Positions 13,781 through 21,120 of a stretch of 29,118 nt of DNA are shown here, piece by piece. Below the pieces are notes generated by a model. That model was not told the DNA's origin. It worked only from the letters and a program-made list of their open reading frames with translations, and did no database searches. The stretch covers positions 1 through 29,118 of the forward strand of contig CAYSLJ010000096.1 in assembly GCA_964431735.1 (NCBI GenBank), written 5' to 3'. Source of the stretch: CALARM01 sp964431735 (GTDB taxonomy: Bacteria; Vulcanimicrobiota; SpSt-956; JAKJGF01). The translations under genes and the position numbers were made by a program. Positions within the stretch are counted from its first letter, which is position 1, and the number at the start of each line of letters is the position of its first letter.

Positions 13781-16027
13781 TCACACCTGTGCCATTCTTA
13801 ACGAGTTAATTTCCGCTTCAGTATAAAATTTCTTCAATGCAAGAAGCCTTGCATATCCGTCATGAAATCCTTCTTCTTTAAGTCTCTGAAATTCTTCTTT
13901 TACATCTTCCCTGCTTTCTGCAATATTTTTTATTTTATCTCCAATGGTTCTTTCGTATCTTCCTATATTCCTCACAGTTTTTTTGACTAGATTTTTTTCA
14001 TATTCTTCTTTACTCATAACAACTGGTATGCCGGAAATGGGAGAAGAAAGATTAATATCAACACTCTGGCCTTCCCATAATTCGAGAAAACTCTTTTTAT
14101 ATTCTTCCATATTACTTTCACCTGATGATGGATCTATAAACCCCATAACACTTGTTTCCAGATTTTCTCTCAGTCCTGAATGAGTAAGGTTGGTACTCCC
14201 CGTAAACAAAACCTTATCATTTACAATCATTTTGGAATGAAGTTTTCTGTTATGATTTTCACCTGTACCGTCAAGACGGGCAAATTTTACAGATATTCCT
14301 GCATTTTTTAACAGGAGATATGTATCAATATTATTGGCCGGTATCTCGGAAGGCTCAAGCAGTACCTTTATGTCTAAATTTTTACCGAGTTTTTCCATAG
14401 ATTTTTTCTTCTCTATAATAAGTTCACCTATGTCCTTATTCATACAGAATGAAGGAATATAGAGAAATTCTTCTGCACTGTTTATGGCATAGATTACAAG
14501 GGCCTGCAGTTCTTCATGACTTGTTCCTGTTACCAGTGTCTGAGTGCCTGCAGTATTTCCTTCAGGAAGTGTTATATCATTTAAATAACTCAAATTTTTT
14601 TCCGAGTTCATATAATTAAACGATTCTTCGAGTTTTTTATACAGGCAGGACCGTCCTTTGTCTGTAAGGCCTGCATAAAAACCGTCTTTTTCATTCATAA
14701 GATTTGCCATAAAAGGCGTATCTGAAATATAAGGAGATTGATTTACCTCTTTAAATTCTCCGTAATCTTCAGGATTAAGGCCTGCGTTTTTATATTCTTC
14801 AAATATTCTTATGACTCTGTCAAGATTGTTGGACGCATTTTCTATATATTTCTGACTTTCCGCCGGGAGAAGCAATATGAGGAAATCGCAGAATTGGGAA
14901 GGGGGAAGTAAAAATCTGTATTTTACCGGTTCTCCTGTTTGTCCGTCTGCTATATATCCCTTTTTGAGCAGTTCTATATCATTACCGAATATATCTCTCA
15001 TCGTTTTTCCTGCAGAATTTTTTACATCTTCCCGGAACCTCTCTGTAAGTTCTTTTGCTGCAGGGCCTTCTATGGCCATGGCGTAATCTGCATTTTCACC
15101 GGAGCCTTTATCACCGTTCATACCTCCAATGAGGACTTTCTCGCCGACGCGGAGAAATTTTCTGTGCATTAAATTTTTTATTGAGTCCTTTTTGGCCACA
15201 GTAAAGGCAAAACTGGTATCTTCTGTTTCCTTACGGAGAGATATAAGGTTTGTCAGACAGTCAAGATATTCAGATACATCTCTGTTACAGTAGCAGTTTC
15301 CTGTCTTCAAACCTGTTCCCGGATCTATTATGACTCTTATTTTGTGGCCGTTTTTTGCTGCTTTTTTTAATTTATTATATATATCTTTATGTCCCAGAAG
15401 ATAATATTCCACATCTATTTCTACAGGAGGAGTTCCTTCTTTTATATCAAGCATCCTGTTCATTTCTCTCCATATTTCTTCTTCTTCAAGAGTATTAACA
15501 GTGTTTCCTTTAATTTTTATAGGGCTTCTATCATCTGATAATTCTTTATATATCTTTCCTATTTTATCTATTTCTTCAGATGAAATATCAAAATTTACCA
15601 GTTTATAATAGTTGCTTACTTCTTTCGGTAAAGGGGAAATGTACGGTTGTATTGTTTTTAGCCTTAGATTCCTTATATCGGAAGTGGTGTCTTTTATTTT
15701 GTATTTAAGGCTGTTGATTTTTTCATGAATTTTCTGCAGTTCATTGCCGAATATATTATATTCATGAAGTGATCTGTGAATTTCTTCAAGAGTTGAAAGA
15801 TTATTTTCCAGGCACCTGAGTTCTGTTTCTTTTTGGACCAGCAATTGTTCCGCAGGTTTCCTTGAAAAATTTTCTTCCTGTAAAATATTATCTTCCGCTT
15901 TATCCTTTTTGTCGTAAATCAGTCCCGAAATAATTATCCTGTCGTCTGCGAGAAAGCTATTTCCTTCTTTTTTCATTGCTGAAACAGGTTTTGTAATAAA
16001 GCTGTTGTTAGAAATTGTTTTTATCAT
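13781..16027 (-). CDS. PLD-superfamily phosphodiesterase-like protein
   Basis: A 748-residue protein with two phospholipase-D-like halves after a charged, helical N-terminal third (about 60-125). The second HKD motif is complete: H597, K599, D604, followed by GSTNLT (610-615). The first is H288-R-K290 with G295 where D is expected, followed by IGGMN as in cardiolipin-synthase-like enzymes. Both halves normally build one active site, so activity is plausible. The family cleaves or exchanges phosphodiester bonds in phospholipids or nucleic acids; the substrate cannot be told here. No signal peptide is seen. AAGGAGGTAA precedes ATG 16027, and a Pho-box-like site lies 69 bases upstream. The degenerate paralogue at 3993-6272 has the same N- and C-terminal blocks. 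A role as a toxin or effector is an alternative. Confidence 0.8.
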   Translation of the reverse strand: MIKTISNNSFITKPVSAMKKEGNSFLADDRIIISGLIYDKKDKAEDNILQEENFSRKPAEQLLVQKETELRCLENNLSTLEEIHRSLHEYNIFGNELQKIHEKINSLKYKIKDTTSDIRNLRLKTIQPYISPLPKEVSNYYKLVNFDISSEEIDKIGKIYKELSDDRSPIKIKGNTVNTLEEEEIWREMNRMLDIKEGTPPVEIDVEYYLLGHKDIYNKLKKAAKNGHKIRVIIDPGTGLKTGNCYCNRDVSEYLDCLTNLISLRKETEDTSFAFTVAKKDSIKNLMHRKFLRVGEKVLIGGMNGDKGSGENADYAMAIEGPAAKELTERFREDVKNSAGKTMRDIFGNDIELLKKGYIADGQTGEPVKYRFLLPPSQFCDFLILLLPAESQKYIENASNNLDRVIRIFEEYKNAGLNPEDYGEFKEVNQSPYISDTPFMANLMNEKDGFYAGLTDKGRSCLYKKLEESFNYMNSEKNLSYLNDITLPEGNTAGTQTLVTGTSHEELQALVIYAINSAEEFLYIPSFCMNKDIGELIIEKKKSMEKLGKNLDIKVLLEPSEIPANNIDTYLLLKNAGISVKFARLDGTGENHNRKLHSKMIVNDKVLFTGSTNLTHSGLRENLETSVMGFIDPSSGESNMEEYKKSFLELWEGQSVDINLSSPISGIPVVMSKEEYEKNLVKKTVRNIGRYERTIGDKIKNIAESREDVKEEFQRLKEEGFHDGYARLLALKKFYTEAEINSLRMAQV

Positions 16028-16095
16028 TTAAATTACCTCCTTAAAAATATGTACGTCTTATATTCCGAATATAACAGGGATAATTAAAACACTGT

Positions 16096-16114
16096 GGTAA
16101 CAGTATGGTAACAG
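16096..16114 (-). promoter_or_regulatory. Pho-box-like operator before the PLD gene
   Basis: On the minus strand this is CTGTTAC, CATA, CTGTTAC: two exact heptamers with a 4-base gap, an 11-bp period. It is the same site, at nearly the same distance from the start codon (69 versus 65 bases), as that before the paralogue. The DNA between operator and ribosome site differs between the two genes, so the repeats stand out as conserved. Binding by a PhoB/OmpR-type regulator is inferred. Confidence 0.55.
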
Positions 16115-16152
16115 GACAATAATTTTTTCACATATACATAAAAAAAGCTTTC

Positions 16153-16161
16153 TGATATAAT
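16153..16161 (+). promoter_or_regulatory. Extended -10 promoter of the zinc-ribbon/SUMF1 gene
   Basis: TGATATAAT is identical to the elements at 667 and 23488. Transcription would begin near 16168, giving a leader of about 175 bases that contains the palindromic repeat at 16171-16264. The leader would therefore fold strongly. The 316-base gap 16028-16343 holds only this, the operator and the repeat. Confidence 0.4.
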
Positions 16162-16170
16162 AAATTGATG

Positions 16171-16264
16171 TATAGTTAGTTTCATACCTATCAATACATA
16201 ATAACTTCGTAATGCGTGAAGCGTAATGCGTGATGTGCAGGGATTAAACCCGTCACGCGTCACG
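16171..16264. repeat. Composite palindromic repeat with two heptamer cores
   Basis: The left arm TATAGTTAGTTTCATA is that of type D. The first core (16208-16235) is four diverged heptamers: CGTAATG, CGTGAAG, CGTAATG, CGTGATG. Sixteen bases later comes a second, perfect core of two heptamers, CGTCACG twice (16251-16264). The first core reads as the complement of the second, so the two can pair. It looks like a degenerate or recombined element. Confidence 0.65.
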
Positions 16265-16343
16265 ACTAATTAAATTCTATAATCTTCACATAATATGCCA
16301 CTGTTCACAAAAAAACTGTTTTATAAATCGGGAGGTTAACAAA

Positions 16344-17459
16344 ATGACCGGAAAAAATATAAAATGCAATAATTGTGGTGCTTCTCTTGATATACCGGAA
16401 GGTTTTAACAGTGTTTACTGTTCCTACTGTAACAGCCAGAATTTCGTTACAGATGTTATGGAGATACCCGGTGTTACAGTCCTCTGTCTTTCGTGCAATA
16501 CGAAAAATAAAGATGACATGCTTTTCTGCAGCAGATGCGGTTCTAAATTACAGACTAAATGCCTCTACTGCGGGGAAAATCACCCTGTGAATAAAAAATT
16601 TTGTCCGAAAACAGGCACTGAAATTATCCATGAAGTCCATAGAAACTACCTTGTAAATATAAGAATGATTTTTATTCCCGGCGGAATTTTTAATATGGGT
16701 ACCGGTAAAAAAGATAATGAAGGGCCTGTGCATCCTGTTACACTGAATAAGTTCTTTATGAGTAATTATACTGTAACAAATGCAGATTACTGTGAATTTT
16801 TAAACTCTATGGGAAACCAGCCTGAAATGAAATCTCTGTGGATTAAATTAGAGAAAAATGAATACTCTGGCCTTGTGAAAGATGAAATTTTTACTGTAAA
16901 ATCGGGATATGAAAAAAGACCTGTCGTATATGTTACATGGTTCGGTGCAGTAGCCTACTGTAACTGGCTTTCAGAAAAGGAAGGTTTTAACAGATGCTAT
17001 GGAGATATAAATCACAGAGGAAATGGGGATATAACAAAAAATGGCTACAGACTTCCCACTGAAGCGGAATGGGAATATGCCTGCAGGGCAGGAACAACGA
17101 CAGATTATTACTGGGGTGATACAGTAAATGACACTTTTTGCTGGTATGGAGATAATTCGGAAAACAATCATCATGAAGTAGGTACAGCAGGTGGCAACGG
17201 GAGACCCAATAATTTCGGCCTTTTTGATATGAGCGGAAATGTATGGCAGTGGTGCAGTGATTGGTATGGTGCTTATCCTTCCGGCCATGTTCTTAATCCA
17301 GTCGGAACTTCTTCGGGAGTCCGTAAGGTTGTGAGGGGAGGAAGCTGGAAACAGGACGGGGCTTTATGCCGCTCTTCGGTAAGAAGCGACTGGCCGCCCA
17401 ATATGGGAAGCAATATCGTAGGTTTTCGTATTGTAAGAAGCCAGAACAGTAGTCAGTGA
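16344..17459 (+). CDS. Zinc-ribbon plus SUMF1/FGE-like domain protein
   Basis: A 371-residue protein, apparently cytoplasmic. Several CxxC pairs in the first 95 residues make about three zinc ribbons (CNNCG, CSYCN, CLSCN, CSRCG, CLYCG). From about 105 to the end is a formylglycine-generating-enzyme (SUMF1) domain: FNMGTG, RLPTEAEWEYACRAG, FDMSGNVWQWCSDW and RGGSW. Of the two cysteines that bind copper in true FGE, the first position is Q337 and only C342 remains, so sulfatase activation is unlikely. Such domains also serve as kinase partners, ligand-binding modules and in ergothioneine-like chemistry. GGGAGG precedes ATG 16344. It stands alone, with a terminator at 17638. Confidence 0.88.
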   Translation: MTGKNIKCNNCGASLDIPEGFNSVYCSYCNSQNFVTDVMEIPGVTVLCLSCNTKNKDDMLFCSRCGSKLQTKCLYCGENHPVNKKFCPKTGTEIIHEVHRNYLVNIRMIFIPGGIFNMGTGKKDNEGPVHPVTLNKFFMSNYTVTNADYCEFLNSMGNQPEMKSLWIKLEKNEYSGLVKDEIFTVKSGYEKRPVVYVTWFGAVAYCNWLSEKEGFNRCYGDINHRGNGDITKNGYRLPTEAEWEYACRAGTTTDYYWGDTVNDTFCWYGDNSENNHHEVGTAGGNGRPNNFGLFDMSGNVWQWCSDWYGAYPSGHVLNPVGTSSGVRKVVRGGSWKQDGALCRSSVRSDWPPNMGSNIVGFRIVRSQNSSQ

Positions 17460-17533
17460 ACAGTGAGTAATGTATAGTAAATAGCGCACATTAATTGGTA
17501 GCCCCCTTATTTTGCCGAAAAATCATTCTACTG

Positions 17534-17618
17534 ACCTGAGCATAAGCATGTAATAAACGTTTTTCCTTCCGTCACGCGTCACGAGAACCTTATATCTATT
17601 ATTGATGCTCACCTCAGG
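17534..17618. repeat. Palindromic repeat, arm type B, copy 1 (two-unit core)
   Basis: The core is only two heptamers, CGTCACG twice (17570-17583). The arms begin CCTGAGCATAAGCA and end with ATGCTCACCTCAGG, an imperfect inverted pair. The copy at 22025-22113 has the same arms around four heptamers. The core length therefore changes by whole units while the arms stay. Confidence 0.7.
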
Positions 17619-17637
17619 AATTTTAGATTCTTAATAT

Positions 17638-17664
17638 AAAAAAACTCCAAGAGGAGTTTTTTTT
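17638..17664. terminator. Bidirectional intrinsic terminator
   Basis: An A-run followed by ACTCC, a four-base AAGA loop, GGAGT and eight T make a classic terminator that also works in reverse. It follows the SUMF1 gene by about 180 bases, past repeat 17534-17618. Confidence 0.75.
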
Positions 17665-17690
17665 ATAGAGGGGTACCGGGATAATTGGAA

Positions 17691-17820
17691 CTTAGGAACT
17701 GTCTGAAAATAATTACATCATAGTTATAATTTATATCGTGACGCGTCACGCGTAACGCGTGACGCGAGGATACTAATCGTTCTAACAATTTGCCGGAGTT
17801 ATTTTTCTTACAGTCCTAAG
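17691..17820. repeat. Palindromic repeat, arm type A, copy 2
   Basis: The core at 17737-17764 is CGTGACG, CGTCACG, CGTAACG, CGTGACG. The terminal arms are a good inverted pair: CTTAGGAACTGT at the left, ACAGTCCTAAG at the right, each followed inward by an A/T-rich AAAATAA or TTATTTTT block. This is the clearest copy and shows the full unit of 130 bases. Its right tip overlaps the next element. Confidence 0.78.
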
Positions 17821-18055
17821 TACCGCAACAGATAAATTAGTATCCATTTCTAAAGCCTATCCCTGTCCGGAGTCTTCCGGAAAATCTATAATCCTTCTGT
17901 CATGAAATTTGTTCTCACAGGCAGTTACGATTTTACGTCTGTCTAATTTACAACTTACTTTTAAGACGGTATATCTTTTCCTACAGACCCCGGACAGGGA
18001 CAGGTGTATATTCACTGATTTTTTTGGACACTTTTTTACCTGGAGCGGTACTAAG
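17815..18055. repeat. Long inverted-repeat element type G, copy 1
   Basis: Ends CTAAGTACCGC and GCGGTACTAAG are exact inverses. Inside them, 17856-17874 (CCTATCCCTGTCCGGAGTC) pairs imperfectly with 17986-18004 (GACCCCGGACAGGGACAGG). The element of about 240 bases has no coding frame, so it is probably a non-autonomous mobile element. A second, cut-off copy begins at 28977. With the elements to its left it fills the gap 17460-18206. Confidence 0.7.
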
Positions 18056-18069
18056 AATTTATCTCTTTA

Positions 18070-18125
18070 AAAATTGTTTCTATAGATACAATTTTATTAT
18101 ATATTTTCATTGAATATCTGTCAAT
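18070..18125. repeat. AT-rich TATAGATA/ATTTTCATTG tract
   Basis: Short TATAGATACA, ATTATATATTTTCATTG motifs recall the tract at 13553-13625. This lies between element G and the 3' end of oppF, within the noncoding stretch. Confidence 0.35.
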
Positions 18126-18206
18126 GTGTGTTACTTTTTTGCATCCCTGAAGAGTAAATTTTTAAAAATGCCTATTCATTCATGCTACATTCCTGATTAT
18201 AAATCA

Positions 18207-19205
18207 TTATTTCCATGAAGGAATTTTTGTCTTTTCAAAATGACATGCCACGAAATGGGGCTGAGATTTTTCCAGTGATATGAGTGTTGGATTTTTTTTC
18301 ATACAAATTTCTTCCGAGTAAAGACATCGCGGATTAAAGGGACATCCGGGAGGAGGATCTGTAGGGTCAGGCATATCAAGACTCTTCAATGGAAGTTCTT
18401 TTTTTATTTTCGCTTTCTTCGGATCAGGCGGAGGAAGTGCCGAAAGAAGTGCCTGAAGATAGGGATGCCTTGGATTATCAATAACTTCTCCCACATGTCC
18501 TTCTTCTACAATATGGCCTAAATACATGACAATGATTTTTCCGCCTTTCCCGAAATAACGGGCTGTGGCAAGATCATGTGTAATATAGAGAAAAGCTATA
18601 TTATGGTCTTCATTTAATTTTCTCATTAAGTCCAGGATGGCAATACGAAGTGAGGAATCTACACCGGACACAGGTTCATCCGTAATGATTAATTTCGGCT
18701 TTAATATGGTAGCCCTTGCAATAGAAACTCTCTGGCGCTGGCCTCCACTTAGCTGAAAGGGATATTTATTTGCAAAATAATCTGCAGGGGTAAGACCCAC
18801 ACCGTTAAGAAGATCTATTACTTTTTTATGCGCTTCCGAAGAATTTTTTGCAATTCTGTGAAATAGAAAAGGATCACTCAATATCTGATCTATAGTTTTT
18901 ACAGGATTTAAACTTGCATAGGAATCCTGATGGACTACCTGAACCATGAGGCGATATTCTTTTGACCATTTAAATGTTGGACTCCATATATCTGTTTCAT
19001 TAAACAATACTTTACCTGAAGAAGGTTTTTGCACACCGAGACAGATTTTTCCTATAGTGCTTTTCCCGCATCCACTCTCCCCTACTACTGTCACTATTTC
19101 TCGTTCATTTATGGACATATTTACATCGACTGATGCACGGAGGGTTTTACAGTTACCTGTATCGAAATTCATGAAAATATTCTGCAATTCTACAACTGGA
19201 GCCAA
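18207..19205 (-). CDS. oppF: Oligopeptide/dipeptide ABC transporter ATPase, OppF/DppF type
   Basis: A 332-residue ATPase subunit that powers peptide or nickel-type import. Walker A GESGCGKST (about 39-47), Q-loop, signature LSGGQRQRV, Walker B with ITDEPVSGVD, and the H-loop ITHD are all present. The C-terminal Oligo_HPY region (PPGCPFNPRCLYSEEICMKK) marks the Opp/Dpp class. The start is a TTG at 19205, overlapping oppD by 16 bases, with a GGGGGAAAG ribosome site; the family N-terminus fits this start. It is the last gene of the set and is paired with oppD. The peptide-versus-metal substrate cannot be settled without the binding protein. Confidence 0.93.
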   Translation of the reverse strand: MAPVVELQNIFMNFDTGNCKTLRASVDVNMSINEREIVTVVGESGCGKSTIGKICLGVQKPSSGKVLFNETDIWSPTFKWSKEYRLMVQVVHQDSYASLNPVKTIDQILSDPFLFHRIAKNSSEAHKKVIDLLNGVGLTPADYFANKYPFQLSGGQRQRVSIARATILKPKLIITDEPVSGVDSSLRIAILDLMRKLNEDHNIAFLYITHDLATARYFGKGGKIIVMYLGHIVEEGHVGEVIDNPRHPYLQALLSALPPPDPKKAKIKKELPLKSLDMPDPTDPPPGCPFNPRCLYSEEICMKKNPTLISLEKSQPHFVACHFEKTKIPSWK

Positions 19206-20209
19206 TCTATCTTTCCCCCTTTATGGCAGGCCACAAAATGTTCTCCGCCGAGATCTGAGAATTCCGGCTCTTTCTCCATACATATCTGTTCCGCATAATC
19301 ACATCTGGGATGAAAAACACATCCGGGAGGTTTATTTATAAGATCTGGAGTCTGACCTTTTACCGGTTTACGTTTTATTGTATCCCCTTCAATAGAAGGA
19401 ATTGAGTTAAGTAGTCCCGTTGTATAAGGGTGAAGGGGGTTATCAAAAAGAACATCTGCGTCACATAATTCAACAATTTTTCCTGCATACATGACCCCTA
19501 TGGTATCTGCAAGTTTTGCCACTGCACTCATATCATGAGTGATAAATATCATGGTCTGTCCCGTTTTTTCATGAATTTCTTTTAAAATATCAAAAATATA
19601 GGACTGGGTGATTACATCAAGAGCAGTAGTCGGTTCATCGAGTATGATAAACTCGGGTTTTAAAATCATAGACATGGCAATAATTACCCTCTGTCTCATA
19701 CCTCCGCTCAGTTCATGGGAGAACGCATTCAAAACTCTTTTCGGTTCGAGCCTCACCATACTGAGTAATTCCTGCAGTCTTTCCCGATATTCTTCACTGC
19801 CGGGATTTTCACCGTGATCTGTTACCGTATCGAATATCTGTGATTTTATGCGTACAGTGGGATTCATGGCATTCTGGGCGGCCTGAAAAACCATGGAAGC
19901 TTTTCGCCATCTGAAGTTCCTGACTTCATGAGGGGACATCTTTAAAATATCTTTTCCCTCAAATAAAATTTCACTTTCAGGAGAGATTTTTCCGTTAGGT
20001 GCAAGTATTCTGAGTACCGCCCCTGTAATTGTGCTTTTCCCGCTTCCCGATTCTCCTATAAGGGCGGTAATTTTTCCTTTTTTTACATCAAAGGTTACCC
20101 CATCGACAGATTTTACAAGACCTTCGCGGACCTGATAATCTACCTTTACATTTTTGAATTTTATACAGGAATTACTATTTATTTCAGATGTTTTTTGAAT
20201 GTCAGTCAT
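19190..20209 (-). CDS. oppD: Oligopeptide/dipeptide ABC transporter ATPase, OppD/DppD type
   Basis: A 339-residue ATPase partner of oppF. Walker A GESGSGKST, signature LSGGMRQRV, Walker B with LDEPTTALD and the ITHDMSAVA H-loop are intact. The C-terminal Oligo_HPY motif PPGCVFHPRCDYAEQICM is present. The ATG at 20209 has only a weak GGGTAAAAG site. The 3' end overlaps oppF by 16 bases, so the two are translationally coupled. The gap to oppC is 911 bases and filled with repeats, so coexpression with the permeases is doubtful. Confidence 0.93.
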   Translation of the reverse strand: MTDIQKTSEINSNSCIKFKNVKVDYQVREGLVKSVDGVTFDVKKGKITALIGESGSGKSTITGAVLRILAPNGKISPESEILFEGKDILKMSPHEVRNFRWRKASMVFQAAQNAMNPTVRIKSQIFDTVTDHGENPGSEEYRERLQELLSMVRLEPKRVLNAFSHELSGGMRQRVIIAMSMILKPEFIILDEPTTALDVITQSYIFDILKEIHEKTGQTMIFITHDMSAVAKLADTIGVMYAGKIVELCDADVLFDNPLHPYTTGLLNSIPSIEGDTIKRKPVKGQTPDLINKPPGCVFHPRCDYAEQICMEKEPEFSDLGGEHFVACHKGGKIDWLQL

Positions 20210-20245
20210 TATCTTTTACCCGGGAAATCAGGTTAAATAATTTAA

Positions 20246-20326
20246 AGGTATCAGGAATTTTCATTTTTAATGTCGTAAAATAAAACTTTAGATAAAAATT
20301 ATGTAGAAGCAGTTTATCTAAATAAT
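20246..20326. repeat. Dispersed hairpin repeat type E, copy 2
   Basis: TTTTTAATGTCGTAAAATAA followed by CTTTAGATAA, a spacer, and TTATCTAAA. The stem pairs TTTAGATAA with TTATCTAAA. It sits directly upstream of oppD and abuts the type D repeat at 20328. A degraded copy of its lead (GGTATAGGAATTTTCATT) occurs near 20512. Confidence 0.68.
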
Positions 20327-20327
20327 T

Positions 20328-20430
20328 TATAGTGTAGTTCACAACAAATTACAGATAATCCTCGCGTCACGCGTCACGCGTTACGCGTCACGAAGCACTT
20401 AATTTCTAATAAGTTATGAAACTAACTATA
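20328..20430. repeat. Palindromic repeat, arm type D, copy 2 (inverted)
   Basis: The core at 20365-20392 is CGTCACG, CGTCACG, CGTTACG, CGTCACG. The arms run TATAGTGTAGTTCACAAC to GTTATGAAACTAACTATA, the reverse orientation of the copy at 3879-3981. Both copies keep the exact TATAGT/ACTATA tips. Confidence 0.76.
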
Positions 20431-20510
20431 ATTTACCTGACAAAATATTCTATAAGAAAAATGAAAAAACCTCTAATAAACATTTTGTTAAATAAATTTA
20501 AATTAACTGG

Positions 20511-20612
20511 AAGGTATAGGAATTTTCATTCCGGTTAAACTACTATATGGTTTAGGGTTCAGGGTTGATTTCAACTCTCAACCTTCAACCCTCAACTTTA
20601 AACAACTCGCCT
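20511..20612. repeat. Palindromic AGGGTTCAGGGTTGA/CAACCCTCAAC segment
   Basis: A degenerate type E lead is followed by AGGGTTCAGGGTTGA and then TCAACCTTCAACCCTCAACT, which can pair in a stem. Hairpins of this wording are common dispersed repeats. No coding potential is seen. Confidence 0.45.
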
Positions 20613-20630
20613 GAAGGGCGTTAAGAGACT

Positions 20631-20749
20631 GTAAGAAAATAACCCTGGCAAATTGTTAGAACGGTTATCATCCTCGCGTCACGCGTTACGCGTTACGCGT
20701 CACAATATAGACGTAAATATGATTGGGTTATTTCTTGACAACCCCTAAG
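20631..20749. repeat. Palindromic repeat, arm type A, copy 3
   Basis: The core at 20677-20704 is CGTCACG, CGTTACG, CGTTACG, CGTCACA. The left arm TTAAGAGACTGTAAG and the right arm ending CCCCTAAG are imperfect inverses, with AAAATAAC facing GTTATTTC just inside. It is close in sequence to copy 1 and stands at the start of the coding remnant at 20748. Confidence 0.75.
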
Positions 20750-20825
20750 TTCATCTACTTCAGATTTATCTGCCGAAAAAATTATCAGAGAAATTTCTGC
20801 ATATATTGAGGCCGGTCAAGAATAA
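20748..20825 (+). pseudogene. Possible 3' remnant of a lost gene
   Basis: An open frame without a start reads SSTSDLSAEKIIREISAYIE and a few more residues before a TAA at 20823-20825. Its helix-like composition looks like a protein C-terminus, cut on its 5' side by the type A repeat. I do not recognise the family. It could be chance, since it is only 25 codons. Confidence 0.3.
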
Positions 20826-20829
20826 TTAA

Positions 20830-20985
20830 CTATATAATTAAAATCTATATATTGTTAATCTATATAATTAAAATCTATATCATTGAAAATGATACATTGT
20901 TTTATATGTAAGATTGCTTTTTTATGTAAAAATTTTGAAAATATTCAATAGATTGTTATTGTATAGATTTTTGTTGTATACAATT
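20830..20985. repeat. AT-rich tract with a 21-bp direct repeat
   Basis: An exact 21-base sequence starting CTATATAATTAAAATC occurs at 20830-20850 and again at 20860-20880, a period of 30 bases. TATAGATTTTT and TTGTATA motifs follow to 20985, as at 13553. It lies between the gene remnant and the duplicated oppC tail. Confidence 0.5.
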
Positions 20986-21027
20986 AAATTACCTTGTTCT
21001 TAATCTGGAGCCAAAGAGTTCATCCAC
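20986..21027 (-). pseudogene. Duplicated 3' end of oppC
   Basis: Read on the minus strand, this encodes VDELFGSRLRTR and a stop, against VDELFDPRLRTR at the true oppC end 132 bases away. The DNA matches over about 42 bases with four differences. It is a detached tail of oppC with no gene in front. A tandem duplication with loss of the middle, or recombination around the intervening type C repeat, would explain it. Confidence 0.75.
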
Positions 21028-21058
21028 TAACAACCATTACCGGTTTGGTCACAACGAA

Positions 21059-21116
21059 ATATGAGAATGCATTCCTCCTGTCACGCGTTATGCGTTACCC
21101 GTGACGATTCTCATAT
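21059..21116. repeat. Palindromic repeat, arm type C, copy 1
   Basis: The core at 21079-21106 is TGTCACG, CGTTATG, CGTTACC, CGTGACG. Short arms ATATGAGAAT and ATTCTCATAT are exact inverses. It ends only a few bases before the oppC stop and separates the true tail from its duplicate. A sister copy lies at 25330-25383. Confidence 0.75.
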
Positions 21117-21120
21117 AAAA

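Noticed and set aside
16344..17459. A true formylglycine-generating enzyme
   Set aside because: The first active-site cysteine position is glutamine, and no sulfatase is nearby.
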